DNA of 64,000 nt from Haloarcula amylolytica JCM 13557 (GCF_000336615.1 NZ_AOLW01000006.1:124001-188000); one strand, 5' to 3'; positions 24,627-34,357 are shown, counted from the stretch's first letter. Translations and numbers: made by a program. Notes: generated by a model not told the origin, from the sequence alone.

Positions 24627-24752
24627 CTACTTCTTCTTGCTCTGCTGGAACCCCTCTTTGAATCCCTGGAAGGTCCGCCGGAGCATCAGATACATAAAGA
24701 AGAAAAACAGGAGCACAGCAGCGAGGAGTGCGTAGGTGAGCAGGTCAGCCAT
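24627..24752 (-). CDS. 41-residue single-helix membrane protein
   Basis: The sequence starts MADLLTYALLAAVLLFFFFM, a strong transmembrane helix, and ends in a short basic tail (GFKEGFQQSKKK). Helix plus Lys-rich cytoplasmic tail and the good start at 24752 support a real small gene, in keeping with conserved haloarchaeal mini-proteins. It lies 43 bp upstream of the aminopeptidase ATG on the same strand and could share its transcript. Function unknown. Confidence 0.65.
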   Translation of the reverse strand: MADLLTYALLAAVLLFFFFMYLMLRRTFQGFKEGFQQSKKK

Positions 24753-24911
24753 ACCGGCGGTTGTCGAGCCGACATCAAAGTCCTTTCGGGAGACCCGCCT
24801 TCGGGCGTCTACCGGTCGATATCGGAGGGTAAAATACGGGTTTGACCGATAGCTACAACGATCACTGTGCTTTGGCAAAGACTCATAATCCCATAGAACA
24901 TACAGATAGTC

Positions 24912-25595
24912 ATGTCGTTGCTGCCCTCTCGGGACCCGGCGACCCCGGACGCCGAACCCCGAGTAATCGGTGTCGACAGTGATGATGCGGACGACGTGCT
25001 GTCGGCACTCTCGGCAGAGACAGCGCGCAACTTACTGTCAGAGCTAAACAAGGAGCCAGCACCGCCGTCGGAGCTGGCCGACCGGGTGGATACGTCGCTA
25101 CAGAACGCACAGTATCACCTGAAAAAACTCAAAAACGCCGGTGCGGTCGAGGTCGTCGATACGGCCTACTCCGAGAAGGGACGCGAGATGGACGTGTTCG
25201 CGCCGGCCAACCAGCCGCTCGTTATCTGTGCCGGCGACGAACAGGAGACGTCGGGGCTGCGGGCGGCGCTAGCGAACATTATCGGCGGGCTCGCGATCAT
25301 CGGCTTCGCCAGCCTGCTGGTCCAGCAGGTGTTCGGGAACGGGCTTGGGTCGCTGTTCGGTGGCCCGACAGTGTCCTCCGGGAGTGCGGACACTGACCCC
25401 CGGAATCCGAGTCTCTACGCCGAGAACGCAACCGTGACGGACGGCGGCTTCGAGGCCACTGCGGGCGCGCTCGACACCGCCGCACAGGGCGGCGCTGAAG
25501 CCGCCGCTGCTGTGATTCCGCCGGGACTGGCGTTCTTCGCCGGCGGTGCGTTCGTCATCGCAGGCATGGCGGCGCTGTGGTACATGCGCCAGTAG
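24912..25595 (+). CDS. ArsR-like winged-helix regulator with C-terminal membrane segments
   Basis: A 227-residue protein. Residues about 28-95 form a winged helix (DVLSALSAETARNLLSELNK, PSELADRVDTSLQNAQYHLKKLKNAGAVEVV), the ArsR/HTH_20 type common in haloarchaea. Two hydrophobic segments follow (GLAIIGFASLLVQQVF and AAAVIPPGLAFFAGGAFVIAGMAAL), separated by a polar loop. It is thus a membrane-tethered transcription regulator that could sense an envelope signal. An AT-rich ATCCCATAGAAC-type segment precedes the ATG at 24912. Target unknown. Confidence 0.85.
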   Translation: MSLLPSRDPATPDAEPRVIGVDSDDADDVLSALSAETARNLLSELNKEPAPPSELADRVDTSLQNAQYHLKKLKNAGAVEVVDTAYSEKGREMDVFAPANQPLVICAGDEQETSGLRAALANIIGGLAIIGFASLLVQQVFGNGLGSLFGGPTVSSGSADTDPRNPSLYAENATVTDGGFEATAGALDTAAQGGAEAAAAVIPPGLAFFAGGAFVIAGMAALWYMRQ

Positions 25596-25674
25596 CCGCT
25601 GATTCGGTTCACTGTGGCGCGAGCTTTTGACGGAAAGTTACCGTGTGAGGCTACAGGCGAAGCTGCCGGGTTGT

Positions 25675-25728
25675 CGGCTTCATCCACACCCCTGAAGGGG
25701 TGGGCTTTCGCCTTGCTCCCGCTGTAAC
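25675..25728 (-). repeat. Orphan IS200/IS605-like right end (solo hairpin remnant) or terminator
   Basis: Between two convergent genes lies CACCCCT-ga-AGGGGTG (25687-25702) flanked by GGCTTCATC and GGGCTTTCGCC. From memory this closely resembles the right-end hairpin of haloarchaeal TnpB elements. No transposase or TnpB fragment remains. It may be a solo end (MITE-like), or it may simply act as a bidirectional terminator. Confidence 0.5.
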
Positions 25729-25732
25729 TGTC

Positions 25733-26242
25733 TCACCGTTCGACGATAGTCGTCGATATCGGCGTGCCATCCGGGGAGCGGAGACGGACGCGAACGTCAC
25801 CGGCCATCACATCCAGTTCCGCGTGGGCCGGCTGATAGCGCCGCGGGTCCGCGTAACTGCCAGGATTGACCAGCGTCCAGCCGCCGAAATCAGTCAGTAC
25901 GGGTTTGTGCGAGTGACCGACGACGACGACATCGGCGTTTTCCTGCCGAGCCAGCATCCCGAGGGCGGTTTCGGTGTGCTCGTGGCCGTGGACAACGACG
26001 ATGGTCAGCCCCTCCCAGGAGACGGTCGCAACGTCGGGGAGGCGGGCGCGGACCGCCGGTCTATCGTTGTTCCCGACGACGCCGGTCAGTTCGTCGCATT
26101 CGGCGTCGATAGCGTCGAGGACCCGCTCGGTCATGAAATCGCCCGCGTGGAGAACATGGTCAGCCTCGCGGACAGCATCGAGCGTCCGACCTGACAGTCG
26201 ATGGTCGTCCGTCCCGTGTGTATCTGAGATGACAGTGAGCAT
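25733..26242 (-). CDS. YfcE/MJ0936-type metallophosphoesterase
   Basis: A 169-residue phosphoesterase. The calcineurin-like motifs are in order: SDTHG (8-12 region), HAGDF, GVVGNND, HGHEH and VVGHSH, giving the full set of metal ligands for a dimetal centre. The substrate is probably a phosphodiester or nucleotide; family members hydrolyse cyclic or model phosphodiesters. The start MLTVISDTHG is the standard one. It is divergent from the CDF transporter gene, with 66 bp between starts. Confidence 0.93.
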   Translation of the reverse strand: MLTVISDTHGTDDHRLSGRTLDAVREADHVLHAGDFMTERVLDAIDAECDELTGVVGNNDRPAVRARLPDVATVSWEGLTIVVVHGHEHTETALGMLARQENADVVVVGHSHKPVLTDFGGWTLVNPGSYADPRRYQPAHAELDVMAGDVRVRLRSPDGTPISTTIVER

Positions 26243-26308
26243 ACCGCCGGTAACGGAGCCAGGTATAAATCCAGAAGCATTTTGCGTGATGGATGTGACG
26301 GAAAAATA

Positions 26309-27280
26309 ATGGCAGGGAGCAAATCAGTCGTCATCGCCGCACTGATAGCCAACGGCGCGATTGCGATTTTGAAGTTCTTCGGCTTCCTCCTTACTGGGAG
26401 TGCCGCGATGCTGTCGGAGACGTACCACAGCATCTCAGACACCGGAAATCAGGTATTCTTGCTCATCGGGATTCGGTTCAGCGAGCGGGAGCGGGACCGT
26501 CGCCACCCCTTTGGCTACGGCAAGGCGCAGTTCTTCTACAGTTTTCTCGTCTCCGTGTTCCTGTTCGGCATCGCCGGCTGGGAGAGCGCGAAACACGGCT
26601 ACAACCAACTGACCGCCGGCGGGCACGGCGGCGGTGGACACGCCGGCGAGGCGGTTGAGTTCCTGTTTTTCTCCTTCCAGCCGCCGGCATGGCTGGACCC
26701 GCTGTGGGTCAACTACACCGTCCTCCTCGGTGCGTTCGTCTTCGAGACGTACGCGCTGATAAAGGCCCGCGCCGAAATGAAACGCCAGATCGACCGGAAC
26801 GACTGGTCGGGCTACCGCGAGGCGTTCCGCAAGACCAGCGACGTGACGACGCTGACCGCGCTCACTGAGGACACCATCGCGCTGGCAGGTATCGTCATCG
26901 CGCTGGTCGGCCTGTTCCTCGAACAGCAGACCGGCAACCCGTTTTTCGACCGGATCTCCGCGCTGCTCATCGGGATTATGCTGATGGGCTTCGCCCTGGC
27001 CCTGGCCTGGGAGAACAAGCGCCTCCTGTTGGGGGAAAGCCTCCCGACGGACGAGGAACAGCGACTCCGTGACGTCATCATGCAGAACGAGAACGTGACG
27101 GGGATCATCGGCTTCCGGACGGTCTACTTCGGGCCGAACGAGGTCATCGTCTTCGCGGACCTACAGTTCGACCCGGCACTCGATACTGAGTTGATGGACG
27201 ACGAGATAACGACCCTCGAATCAGCGATGCAGGACACTAACGGCGACATCAGGAAAGTCTACATCGAGCCGGAGTCGTAG
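26309..27280 (+). CDS. Cation diffusion facilitator transporter
   Basis: A 323-residue CDF protein (SLC30A9-like). Six membrane helices are visible. The metal site of helix 2 is SETYHSISDTGNQ, and the matching segment of helix 5 is LTEDTIALAG. An internal His/Gly-rich loop (AGGHGGGGHAGEA) sits between helices and may bind metal. The C-terminal cytoplasmic domain (residues 240-323) has the usual ferredoxin-like fold pattern. It exports a divalent cation such as Zn2+ by proton antiport; the ion is not determinable here. Its 3' end overlaps the convergent lipoprotein gene by 22 bp. Confidence 0.9.
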   Translation: MAGSKSVVIAALIANGAIAILKFFGFLLTGSAAMLSETYHSISDTGNQVFLLIGIRFSERERDRRHPFGYGKAQFFYSFLVSVFLFGIAGWESAKHGYNQLTAGGHGGGGHAGEAVEFLFFSFQPPAWLDPLWVNYTVLLGAFVFETYALIKARAEMKRQIDRNDWSGYREAFRKTSDVTTLTALTEDTIALAGIVIALVGLFLEQQTGNPFFDRISALLIGIMLMGFALALAWENKRLLLGESLPTDEEQRLRDVIMQNENVTGIIGFRTVYFGPNEVIVFADLQFDPALDTELMDDEITTLESAMQDTNGDIRKVYIEPES

Positions 27281-28011
27281 GGGTCGCTGTCTTCGAGCCA
27301 CCACGGAATCGGGACGCGCTCGGTGTCGGTCGTGACCGTCACTGTCGTATCGATGTCCGGCCGGTCCGGTCGACGTTCGGTGTGTTCGACGTATCTGATT
27401 ACCCCCTGTCGGTCGACGTACAGCCGCGACCGCCCGATTTCGGACTCGTTCTCGCCAATCGGCGTCTCGACCGTCTCCGTCGCGGCCAGAACAGCGACCG
27501 GCCGTCCGTTCCACTGGAAGGAATCCACCTGCCGGTACTCGGTATTCGACAGGAGTTGTCGGAGCAGATTAGTCCCGGCTGTCGAGGTGACCAGCGACGT
27601 GTTCGGTGTCGCGGGCGTGGTGGCGTACGGCGTATCGGGATCGTCTCGGACGTTGGTGTACACCGTCCCGTTGGCGAGGACCACGTCATCAGATATCGGA
27701 CCGAACCGCCGTCTGACGCGCTGGACCTCTCGCTCACGGTCTACCCAGACGTCGAGCGTGTTCTGTGGCCCCGCCTGTTCGACATGGCGGTGGAAGCTCC
27801 GGGTCGAAAGCACCTGCTGGTGACGGTCCAGTAGTCGGTCCACGTCGACGGTTCCGTTGCTAGTCGGGACTGTCACTGTCGCGTCCGGCGAGCTAGTGGG
27901 GACGGGCGCTGGCGTCACCGGGTCGCCGCCGTCCGCTGTCGACCCGGCCGAAAAGAGCCCGGAACAGCCCGCGAGAAGCGCGATGGCGACAGTGAGCGTG
28001 ACACGCCACAT
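27259..28011 (-). CDS. Exported lipoprotein
   Basis: A 250-residue protein with a signal peptide ending in the lipobox LLAGCSG, so Cys17 or so would be lipidated and anchor the protein outside the membrane. A Thr/Pro-rich linker (PAPVPTSSPDATVTVPTS) leads into a beta-rich domain of about 190 residues with repeated VYTN/YVDRQG-type strands, resembling LolA/LppX-like haloarchaeal lipoproteins. The start at 28011 (MWRVTLTVAIALLAGC) gives a short normal signal; the longer frame does not. Function unknown. Confidence 0.82.
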   Translation of the reverse strand: MWRVTLTVAIALLAGCSGLFSAGSTADGGDPVTPAPVPTSSPDATVTVPTSNGTVDVDRLLDRHQQVLSTRSFHRHVEQAGPQNTLDVWVDREREVQRVRRRFGPISDDVVLANGTVYTNVRDDPDTPYATTPATPNTSLVTSTAGTNLLRQLLSNTEYRQVDSFQWNGRPVAVLAATETVETPIGENESEIGRSRLYVDRQGVIRYVEHTERRPDRPDIDTTVTVTTDTERVPIPWWLEDSDPYDSGSM

Positions 28012-28087
28012 ACGTTTCAGGAAGGGCGCTCGCGGCAAGTAGCTGTGGGCCGAACCCTTTTGCCGGTGAACGGCCAATCGAGAGTAC

Positions 28088-30265
28088 GTGGCAACGACGG
28101 ACGACGGCTACATGCGGTTTTTCCCCTTCGAGGAGCCGTACGACCATCAGCAGGAGGCGATGGGAACGATATACGATGCCCTCGACGAGGGCCGGGATGT
28201 GCTGTTCGAAGGGGCGTGTGGGACCGGCAAGACGCTCGCCTCACTGGTCCCCGCGCTGGAACACGCCCGTGAGACGGGCAAGACCGTCGTCATCACGACG
28301 AACGTCCACCAGCAGATGCGTCAGTTCGTCGAGGACGCCAGAGCGATTACCGCCCAGGAGCGACTGCGAGCGGTTGTCTTCCGGGGGAAAGGGTCGATGT
28401 GTCACATCGACGTGGACTACGAGGAGTGCCAGGCGCTGCGGGATACGACCCGTGACCTGGTCGAAGTCGAGAGCGACATCGCCGAACTCGAACAGCGCGA
28501 GGGGGAACTGCTCTCGGACGGCCAGGCGGGCAGCAGCGAGGCGATGGAGGCTCGGAACGCCGTGGTCGAGGAACTCCGGGATCTGCAGGACGAGCGTGAG
28601 GAAATCGAAACCGAGCGGTCGACCTGCGACCACTACTACCGGAACCTGACCGTCGACACCAGCGAGTTCTACGCGTGGCTGTTCGACGACGTGCGGACGC
28701 CCGACGACGTGTACGAGTACGCTCACCAGCAGGGGCTGTGTGGCTACGAACTGCTGAAGGAGGGGATGGACGGCGTCGACCTCGTGGTGTGTAACTACCA
28801 CCACCTGCTGGACCCGACCATCCGCGAGCAGTTCTTCAACTGGATCGGCCGCGACCCCGAGGACATCATCGCCGTCTTCGACGAGGCCCACAACGTCGAG
28901 TCCGCCGCCCGCGACCACGCCCGGCGGACGCTCACCGAGAACACGCTCGATCAGGCGCTGGAGGAACTCGACAGCGAGGAGGACGCCCGAACGGACGCCG
29001 CGGCCAACGTCATCGAGACGTTCCGGGACGCGCTCGTCGAGGCCTACGAGGACTCCTTCGAGTTCGGTGGCCGTGCGGCCGTCGACGAGCACTGGGACGA
29101 CATCACCATCGCCAACGACGACCGGAAGGACGACCTGACGCTTGCCTTCCTCCAGGGGTACACCGGCCCCGGCTTCCACGAGGAACTGGACCGCGCGCTG
29201 GAACTCGGCCGGGACCTCGACGCCCGCTACCAGAAGGCGTTCAAAGAGGGCGATCTGGACACCAGAAAGGAGTGTCAGACCCTGCAGGCCGCCGGCTTCA
29301 TTTCCGACTGGCTCGACGAATCGGACGACACCGGCCAGTATCCCGTGGTCAGCGTCCGCCGCGACGAGTCGACCGACGACGTGTACGGCCGCGCGGAGCT
29401 GTACACCTGCATCCCCGAGGAAGTCACCCGCGACCTGTTCGAGGACCTGCACGCGGCGGTGCTGATGAGCGCCACGCTCCGGCCGTTCGACGTGACCGAG
29501 AACGTGGTCGGCGTCGAGGACCCGGTAACGATGGCCTACGGCGCGCAGTTCCCCGAGGAGCGCCGCCGAACCTACGCCGTCGACGGCCCCGCGCTGTTCT
29601 CCAGCGAACGGGACGACCCCCAGACCCAGCAACGCATCGCCCGCACGCTCGAAGACATCGTTCGCTTCACGCCCGGCAATACGCTCGTCTTCTGTCCCTC
29701 CTACAGCGAGGCCGAGCGCTACCACGACATGACCGCCGTCAGCGCGACGCGGTATCTGGACGAACCGGGAACCCAGGCGCGTGACCTCCGCGAGGCCTTT
29801 ACCGACGGCGACGACGGAGTTCTGTACACCTCGCTGTGGGGGACGCTTGGCGAAGGGGTGAGCTACGACGGCGACGACGCCCGGACGGTCGTGGTCGTCG
29901 GCGTTCCCTACCCGCACCTCGACGACCGGATGGACGCCGTGCAGGACGCCTACGACACGACCTTCGGCGATGGCGAGGACGATGCCGGCTGGCGCTACGC
30001 CGTCGAAATTCCGACCGTCCGCAAGACCAGACAGGCCCTCGGTCGCGTGGTCCGCTCGCCGGACGACTTCGGCGCGCGCATCCTGCTGGACAAGCGCTAC
30101 ACCGAAGCCGCCGAGATGGAGATGCACGACTACGCCGTTCGCGGAACTTTTCCGCCCGAGGAGCGCCGCGAGATGGTCGACATCGGCCCCGAGAAACTCA
30201 AGTTCGCGATGCTGAACTTCTATCAGGACATGGACGCCTACGACGGGCCGCCACCGAAGCCGTAG
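28088..30265 (+). CDS. XPD/Rad3-type ATP-dependent DNA helicase with Fe-S cluster
   Basis: A 725-residue superfamily 2 helicase beginning with GTG 28088. Walker A is GACGTGKT (42-49) and the DEAH box is VFDEAHNV (263-270). Four cysteines (105, 114, 180, 218) between motifs Ia and II match the 4Fe-4S domain of XPD helicases. Motif III-VI segments include LMSATLRPFD, TLVFCPSYSEAERY, LYTSLWGTLGEGVSYDG and QALGRVVRSPDDFG. It unwinds DNA 5'-3' in repair. A charged insertion (residues about 125-178) forms a predicted coiled coil between the second and third cysteines. Monocistronic. Confidence 0.93.
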   Translation: MATTDDGYMRFFPFEEPYDHQQEAMGTIYDALDEGRDVLFEGACGTGKTLASLVPALEHARETGKTVVITTNVHQQMRQFVEDARAITAQERLRAVVFRGKGSMCHIDVDYEECQALRDTTRDLVEVESDIAELEQREGELLSDGQAGSSEAMEARNAVVEELRDLQDEREEIETERSTCDHYYRNLTVDTSEFYAWLFDDVRTPDDVYEYAHQQGLCGYELLKEGMDGVDLVVCNYHHLLDPTIREQFFNWIGRDPEDIIAVFDEAHNVESAARDHARRTLTENTLDQALEELDSEEDARTDAAANVIETFRDALVEAYEDSFEFGGRAAVDEHWDDITIANDDRKDDLTLAFLQGYTGPGFHEELDRALELGRDLDARYQKAFKEGDLDTRKECQTLQAAGFISDWLDESDDTGQYPVVSVRRDESTDDVYGRAELYTCIPEEVTRDLFEDLHAAVLMSATLRPFDVTENVVGVEDPVTMAYGAQFPEERRRTYAVDGPALFSSERDDPQTQQRIARTLEDIVRFTPGNTLVFCPSYSEAERYHDMTAVSATRYLDEPGTQARDLREAFTDGDDGVLYTSLWGTLGEGVSYDGDDARTVVVVGVPYPHLDDRMDAVQDAYDTTFGDGEDDAGWRYAVEIPTVRKTRQALGRVVRSPDDFGARILLDKRYTEAAEMEMHDYAVRGTFPPEERREMVDIGPEKLKFAMLNFYQDMDAYDGPPPKP

Positions 30266-30490
30266 AGCGGATCTGTGACGTCTTCCCGTGAGTCCGTTGC
30301 ATAAAGAGCCTCAGACTCAGAGAGGGGTGCTGCTCCCTGCTCTTGTCGCTGTGTTCGTCACAGGATGATTTTAATTTTGATGTCAATTTGATCATAAAGT
30401 TGTCGATACGTCGGATCGTTTGCAAGGATTGGAAAACTGCTCGTGACTTTATTCTCCGGTGTTTTGAACCGGACGTCCTGAGAAAGTGCG

Positions 30491-31900
30491 ATGAAACCAA
30501 CGACAGACATCTCACGTCGCGAGTTCGTCACGGTGGCCGGCGCAGTCACTACCAGTGCGCTAGCGGGTTGTTCCGGGAGCACCGTTGAAACAACGGAATC
30601 AGCGATGGAGACCACTGATGGGAGCACAACAGGCGCGAATACGACCGATGGCGGAGCAACAGAGACAAATGACCTCGTCAAGGCTATCGATAGCCAGGCA
30701 GTTCCGTTCGAACTGAGATCCTCGTCCAGTGGGCTCGACGACATCGCCACCCGACTCGCTGAGACGCCTATCGTCGGGATCGGAGAGAGTTCACACGGGG
30801 TGAAGGAATTCAAAGCGATCCCTCGACAACTCGTTCAGCGACTGGTCGGCGACCACGGCTACCGTCTGGTGGCGATAGAAGGGACACTCGGGGACTTCGC
30901 TCCCGTGAACGCGTACGTCACTGGCGGGGAAGGTGACCTCGACGCGGCGCTGTCGTCACTCGAATTCTACTTCTGGCAGACCGACGAGATTCGCCGGCTG
31001 TTCCAGTGGCTACGGGAGTTCAACGACGGGCGACCCAGTGCGGACCAGGCTGTCGTGCGGGGGTACGATGCCCAGTTCTATCACATCAACGCGAGGGCTA
31101 TCCGGTCGTACCTCGATAGCGTGGACCCGGAGTATCTGGCGGAGATCGAGGACTCGCTCGAACCGTTGACGACGCGGTTTCAGGCGACCGATCCCTCCGC
31201 GGTCGCGACCGATTCCCAGGTGGCACTGATCGAGGATCTCGAAGAGCGGCTGCGGACCCACGAGAGTCGCTACGTGGAGCAGCGTTCGGAGACCGAGTTC
31301 CGGCTTATGCAGCGCCACGTCTGGACGCTGGAGCGAGGGCTACGGTTCGTGGAGAAACTCGCTGCCGAGGAGTACACACAGGGTAAAACGATCCGAGACG
31401 CAGCGATGGCCGACAACGTCGCGTGGCTCCGTGAGTGGACGGGTTCGGAGCGCGCCATCGTGATGGGGAACGCCAACCACACGATGAGAAATGTCGGGGA
31501 CGCATCGGAGAACGGAGCGCGAATGGGGCAGCACCTGACAGAACGGTTTGGCTCGGACTACTACTCGCTCGGACTGCTGTTCGGGTCGGGTTCGTTCGCA
31601 GTGCCGGCAAACCACGAGAGAACCGAGTTCGAGACGTTCGACCTCGGTGGCCCAGTCGCCGAGACGCTGGAAGCGACGCTGGCGGAGGCGTCACACCCAC
31701 AGTTTTTCCTTGATTTCGAAGACGTACGGGAGCGGGACTCGATCGACCGCTCGGTCGCGAATACATCGAAGATGCAGGTGACGGCCCCGAAGGCACCCCA
31801 AAAAGGTGCGATGGGGATTCCAGTACCTCCCTACGAACTGATGGATGGCGTCGTTTTCGTCCGCGAGGTCTCGCCCGCAGCGTTCTCCGGGTCAGCGTAG
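30491..31900 (+). CDS. Tat-exported lipoprotein of the erythromycin esterase family
   Basis: A 469-residue protein. The N-terminus SRREFVTVAGAVTTSALAGCSG carries a twin-arginine motif and a lipobox, so it is a Tat lipoprotein, the usual haloarchaeal surface route. A Thr-rich linker follows. The mature domain shows the EreA-like core: GIGESSHGVKEF, VAIEGTLGDFAPVNAY, VRGYDAQFYHINARAIRSYL and IVMGNANHTMRNV, where the His and Glu residues are those proposed for hydrolysis in this family. The substrate is probably an ester or lactone and is unknown. The 225-bp upstream gap is AT-rich with no second gene; it probably holds the promoter. Confidence 0.88.
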   Translation: MKPTTDISRREFVTVAGAVTTSALAGCSGSTVETTESAMETTDGSTTGANTTDGGATETNDLVKAIDSQAVPFELRSSSSGLDDIATRLAETPIVGIGESSHGVKEFKAIPRQLVQRLVGDHGYRLVAIEGTLGDFAPVNAYVTGGEGDLDAALSSLEFYFWQTDEIRRLFQWLREFNDGRPSADQAVVRGYDAQFYHINARAIRSYLDSVDPEYLAEIEDSLEPLTTRFQATDPSAVATDSQVALIEDLEERLRTHESRYVEQRSETEFRLMQRHVWTLERGLRFVEKLAAEEYTQGKTIRDAAMADNVAWLREWTGSERAIVMGNANHTMRNVGDASENGARMGQHLTERFGSDYYSLGLLFGSGSFAVPANHERTEFETFDLGGPVAETLEATLAEASHPQFFLDFEDVRERDSIDRSVANTSKMQVTAPKAPQKGAMGIPVPPYELMDGVVFVREVSPAAFSGSA

Positions 31901-32137
31901 CCACAGCGAAGTCGTCTTTTTACAAACCGGTCACGACGGCTGGTTCAGGTTCGCGTCAGTATGTCCCGTATTCGCGGCGACTGCTGGTGCTCCCAAATCA
32001 GGACCCGAGAGAGGCGCTGTGAGACCGGTCCGGCGAGATGGAGAGCCCACTGCGGATCGTCGGATACCCGCTCGGCGTTGTCGGTTGACCAGCCGAAACC
32101 GGATGTTTTGAAACCCTCCACGCGAAACTCGGGGGCA

Positions 32138-32770
32138 ATGCTAGTCGCTTTCGACTTCGACGGGACGCTCTCCGATTCGGAGATGACGGTCCTGCTGGGG
32201 AGCCAGAACGGGACGGCCGAGGACATGGCCGACATCACCGAGCGCGCGATGAACAACGAAATCGAGTACGCCGAGAGCCTCCGCCAGCGGTGTGCGCTCC
32301 TCGAAGGTCTCTCCGAGGAGAAGGCACAGGACGCCTTCGACGAGGTCGCCCTGCGCCCCGGTGCGGCGCGGGTCATCGAGGCGCTACGGGACGCCGGCGT
32401 TTACGTCGCTATCCTCACCGGCGGGTTCGAACGCGGCGTCGAGGTTGCACTCGAAACGGAGGGGGTCGAGGTCGACGCCATCGTCGCCAATCGGCTGGTT
32501 ATGCAAGACGGGGAACTCACCGGGGAGGTCCGCGGCCCGCTCATCTCCGGAACGAAAGACGACGCGATGGAGGTCGTGACCGCAGTCACCGGCGAGGACC
32601 GGGACACGACGGTCGCCGTCGGCGACGGAGCCAACGACCTGCCGATGCTCGAAGTCGCAAACCTGGCTATCGGCTTCGATCCGAAGCCGGCCGTCGCCCC
32701 GTCGTGTGACACGTCAGTCGAGACGATGGATGAACTGTACGACCTGCTGGAAGCCGAAGACGTCCTGTAG
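32138..32770 (+). CDS. serB: HAD-family phosphoserine phosphatase
   Basis: A 210-residue HAD phosphatase. Motif I is FDFDGTLSDSE (nucleophile Asp7 region), motif II is AILTGGF (Thr/Ser), and motif III/IV is VGDGANDLPML with the Lys in GTKDDAM. The substrate cap helices lie between motifs I and II. The sequence fits SerB, which dephosphorylates phosphoserine in the last step of serine synthesis; serA lies 20 kb away in this window. The start at 32138 is the ATG directly before LVAFDFDGT. The specificity assignment is by overall similarity. Confidence 0.85.
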   Translation: MLVAFDFDGTLSDSEMTVLLGSQNGTAEDMADITERAMNNEIEYAESLRQRCALLEGLSEEKAQDAFDEVALRPGAARVIEALRDAGVYVAILTGGFERGVEVALETEGVEVDAIVANRLVMQDGELTGEVRGPLISGTKDDAMEVVTAVTGEDRDTTVAVGDGANDLPMLEVANLAIGFDPKPAVAPSCDTSVETMDELYDLLEAEDVL

Positions 32771-33058
32771 CGCAGTTTCCGCGCTCGCGCTCCGGATAGC
32801 GCATTGAAGCCGTTCTCGCCGCTGAACAGTATCGGATGAGAGATTGAAGCAGGGAGAGGCACGCTCCCCACGGATGCGAGCATTCGTTGTCGGACCAATG
32901 ACAGAGTATGGTTGAGCGTGAACCGACGCGTGCTCGCTATCGGCGACGGTTCATTGAATACATTATCCTCTCCCGTAATAAACCTAGTGAACAGGAGGAT
33001 TCTTGCGCCGCTTTGGTACGAGTGTCCAGATATTTTCCCCAGAATACTGTATCTTCGG

Positions 33059-34357
33059 TTAGTTGGTTGCCTGACCGATAGCCTGATCGAGGTCGGCTTT
33101 GATGTCCTCGACAGATTCGGTCCCGACAGAGAGACGGACCATGTCGTCGGTGACGCCAGCAGCGGCCTTCTCCTCGTCGGTGAGTTGCTGGTGGGTGGTC
33201 GAGGCCGGGTGGATGATGAGCGTCTTCGCGTCGCCGACGTTGGCCAGCAGTGAGGCGATCTCCGTCGATTCGACAGTCGTTCGGGCGGCGTCGTACCCCG
33301 CTTCGAGGCCGAACGTTATCATGCCGCCGTAGCCGCCGTCGAGGTACTCGCTGGCGGTGTCGTGGGTCTCGTGGTCTTCGAGGCCGGGGTAGGTGACCCA
33401 CGAGACTTCGGGGTGGTCCGCGAGGAACTCGGCGACGCCCATCGCATTGTCGCAGTGGCGGTCCATCCGCGCGGGCAGCGTCTCCAGACCCTGCATCGTC
33501 TGCCACGCGTCGAAGGGAGACTGCTGGCAGCCCAGATCGCGGAGGCCGCGGGCGATGGCGGCGTAGGTGAAGGCCGCGTCCTCGAAGCGCTCCCGGAAGT
33601 TGACGCCGTGGTAGGCTGGGTTGTCGCCGGCGATTTCGGGGTACTTGTCGGCGTGTTCCTCCCACGGGAACGAGCCGCCGTCGACGAGCACGCCGCCGAC
33701 GGTGGTGCCGTGGCCGTGAATCCACTTCGTCGTGGAGTTCCAGACGAGGTCGGCCCCGTGCTCGATTGGGTTGCAGAGGTACGGGGTCGCGAAGGTGTTG
33801 TCGACGAAGAAGGGAACGCCGTGGTCGTGGGCGATCTCGGCGAGGCGCTCGAAGTCGGGCGTGACGAGCGACGGGTTGCCAATAGTCTCACAGTGGACGT
33901 AGGCGGTGTTCTCGTCGATAGCCTCGGCGTAGGCGTCGTAGTCGAGCGTGTCGACGAAGCGGGTCTCGACGCCGTTGCGCGGCGCGGTGTGGGTGTAGTA
34001 GGTGTAGGTCCCGCCGTACAGCGACGACGCCGTGACGACGTTGTCGCCGACGTCCGCGAGCAGGAACGTCGCCAGATTCAGCGACGCCATTCCCGACGCG
34101 GTGGCGACCGCACCGACGCCGCCCTCCAACGCCGCCAGCCGTTCCTGCAGCATCCCAACCGTGGGGTTCATCAGCCGCGAGTAGATGTGGCCCGGCTTTT
34201 CCAGTGCGAACTGCTTTGCGGCGTCCTCGGCGTCCTCGAAGACGTAGGAGGTGGTCTGGTACAGCGGCGGCGCGCGAGAGCGGGTCTCGGCGTCCGGCTC
34301 TTCCTGCCCGACGTGCAGCGCGTCGGTTTCGAATCCGTGGTCTTGGTCGTCACTCAT
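33059..34357 (-). CDS. metY: O-acetylhomoserine sulfhydrylase / aminocarboxypropyltransferase
   Basis: A 432-residue PLP enzyme of the Cys/Met-metabolism family. N-terminal TDALHVGQEEPDAETRSRAPPLYQT and the PLP lysine K211 in LVWNSTTKWIHGHG define it. Other motifs are ASGMASLNLATFLL, VDNTFATPYLCNP and RLSVGTESVEDIKADLDQAI. The long insertion around GGSFPWEEHADKYPEIAGDNPAYHGVNF is typical of MetY rather than cystathionine synthases. It makes homocysteine from O-acetylhomoserine and sulfide. The start at 34357 gives MSDDQDHGFETDALH. No acyltransferase partner is adjacent. Confidence 0.93.
   Translation of the reverse strand: MSDDQDHGFETDALHVGQEEPDAETRSRAPPLYQTTSYVFEDAEDAAKQFALEKPGHIYSRLMNPTVGMLQERLAALEGGVGAVATASGMASLNLATFLLADVGDNVVTASSLYGGTYTYYTHTAPRNGVETRFVDTLDYDAYAEAIDENTAYVHCETIGNPSLVTPDFERLAEIAHDHGVPFFVDNTFATPYLCNPIEHGADLVWNSTTKWIHGHGTTVGGVLVDGGSFPWEEHADKYPEIAGDNPAYHGVNFRERFEDAAFTYAAIARGLRDLGCQQSPFDAWQTMQGLETLPARMDRHCDNAMGVAEFLADHPEVSWVTYPGLEDHETHDTASEYLDGGYGGMITFGLEAGYDAARTTVESTEIASLLANVGDAKTLIIHPASTTHQQLTDEEKAAAGVTDDMVRLSVGTESVEDIKADLDQAIGQATN

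Noticed and set aside
32912-33253. Possible gene between serB and metY
   Set aside because: Overlaps metY antisense for most of its length and lacks coding character in the spacer.
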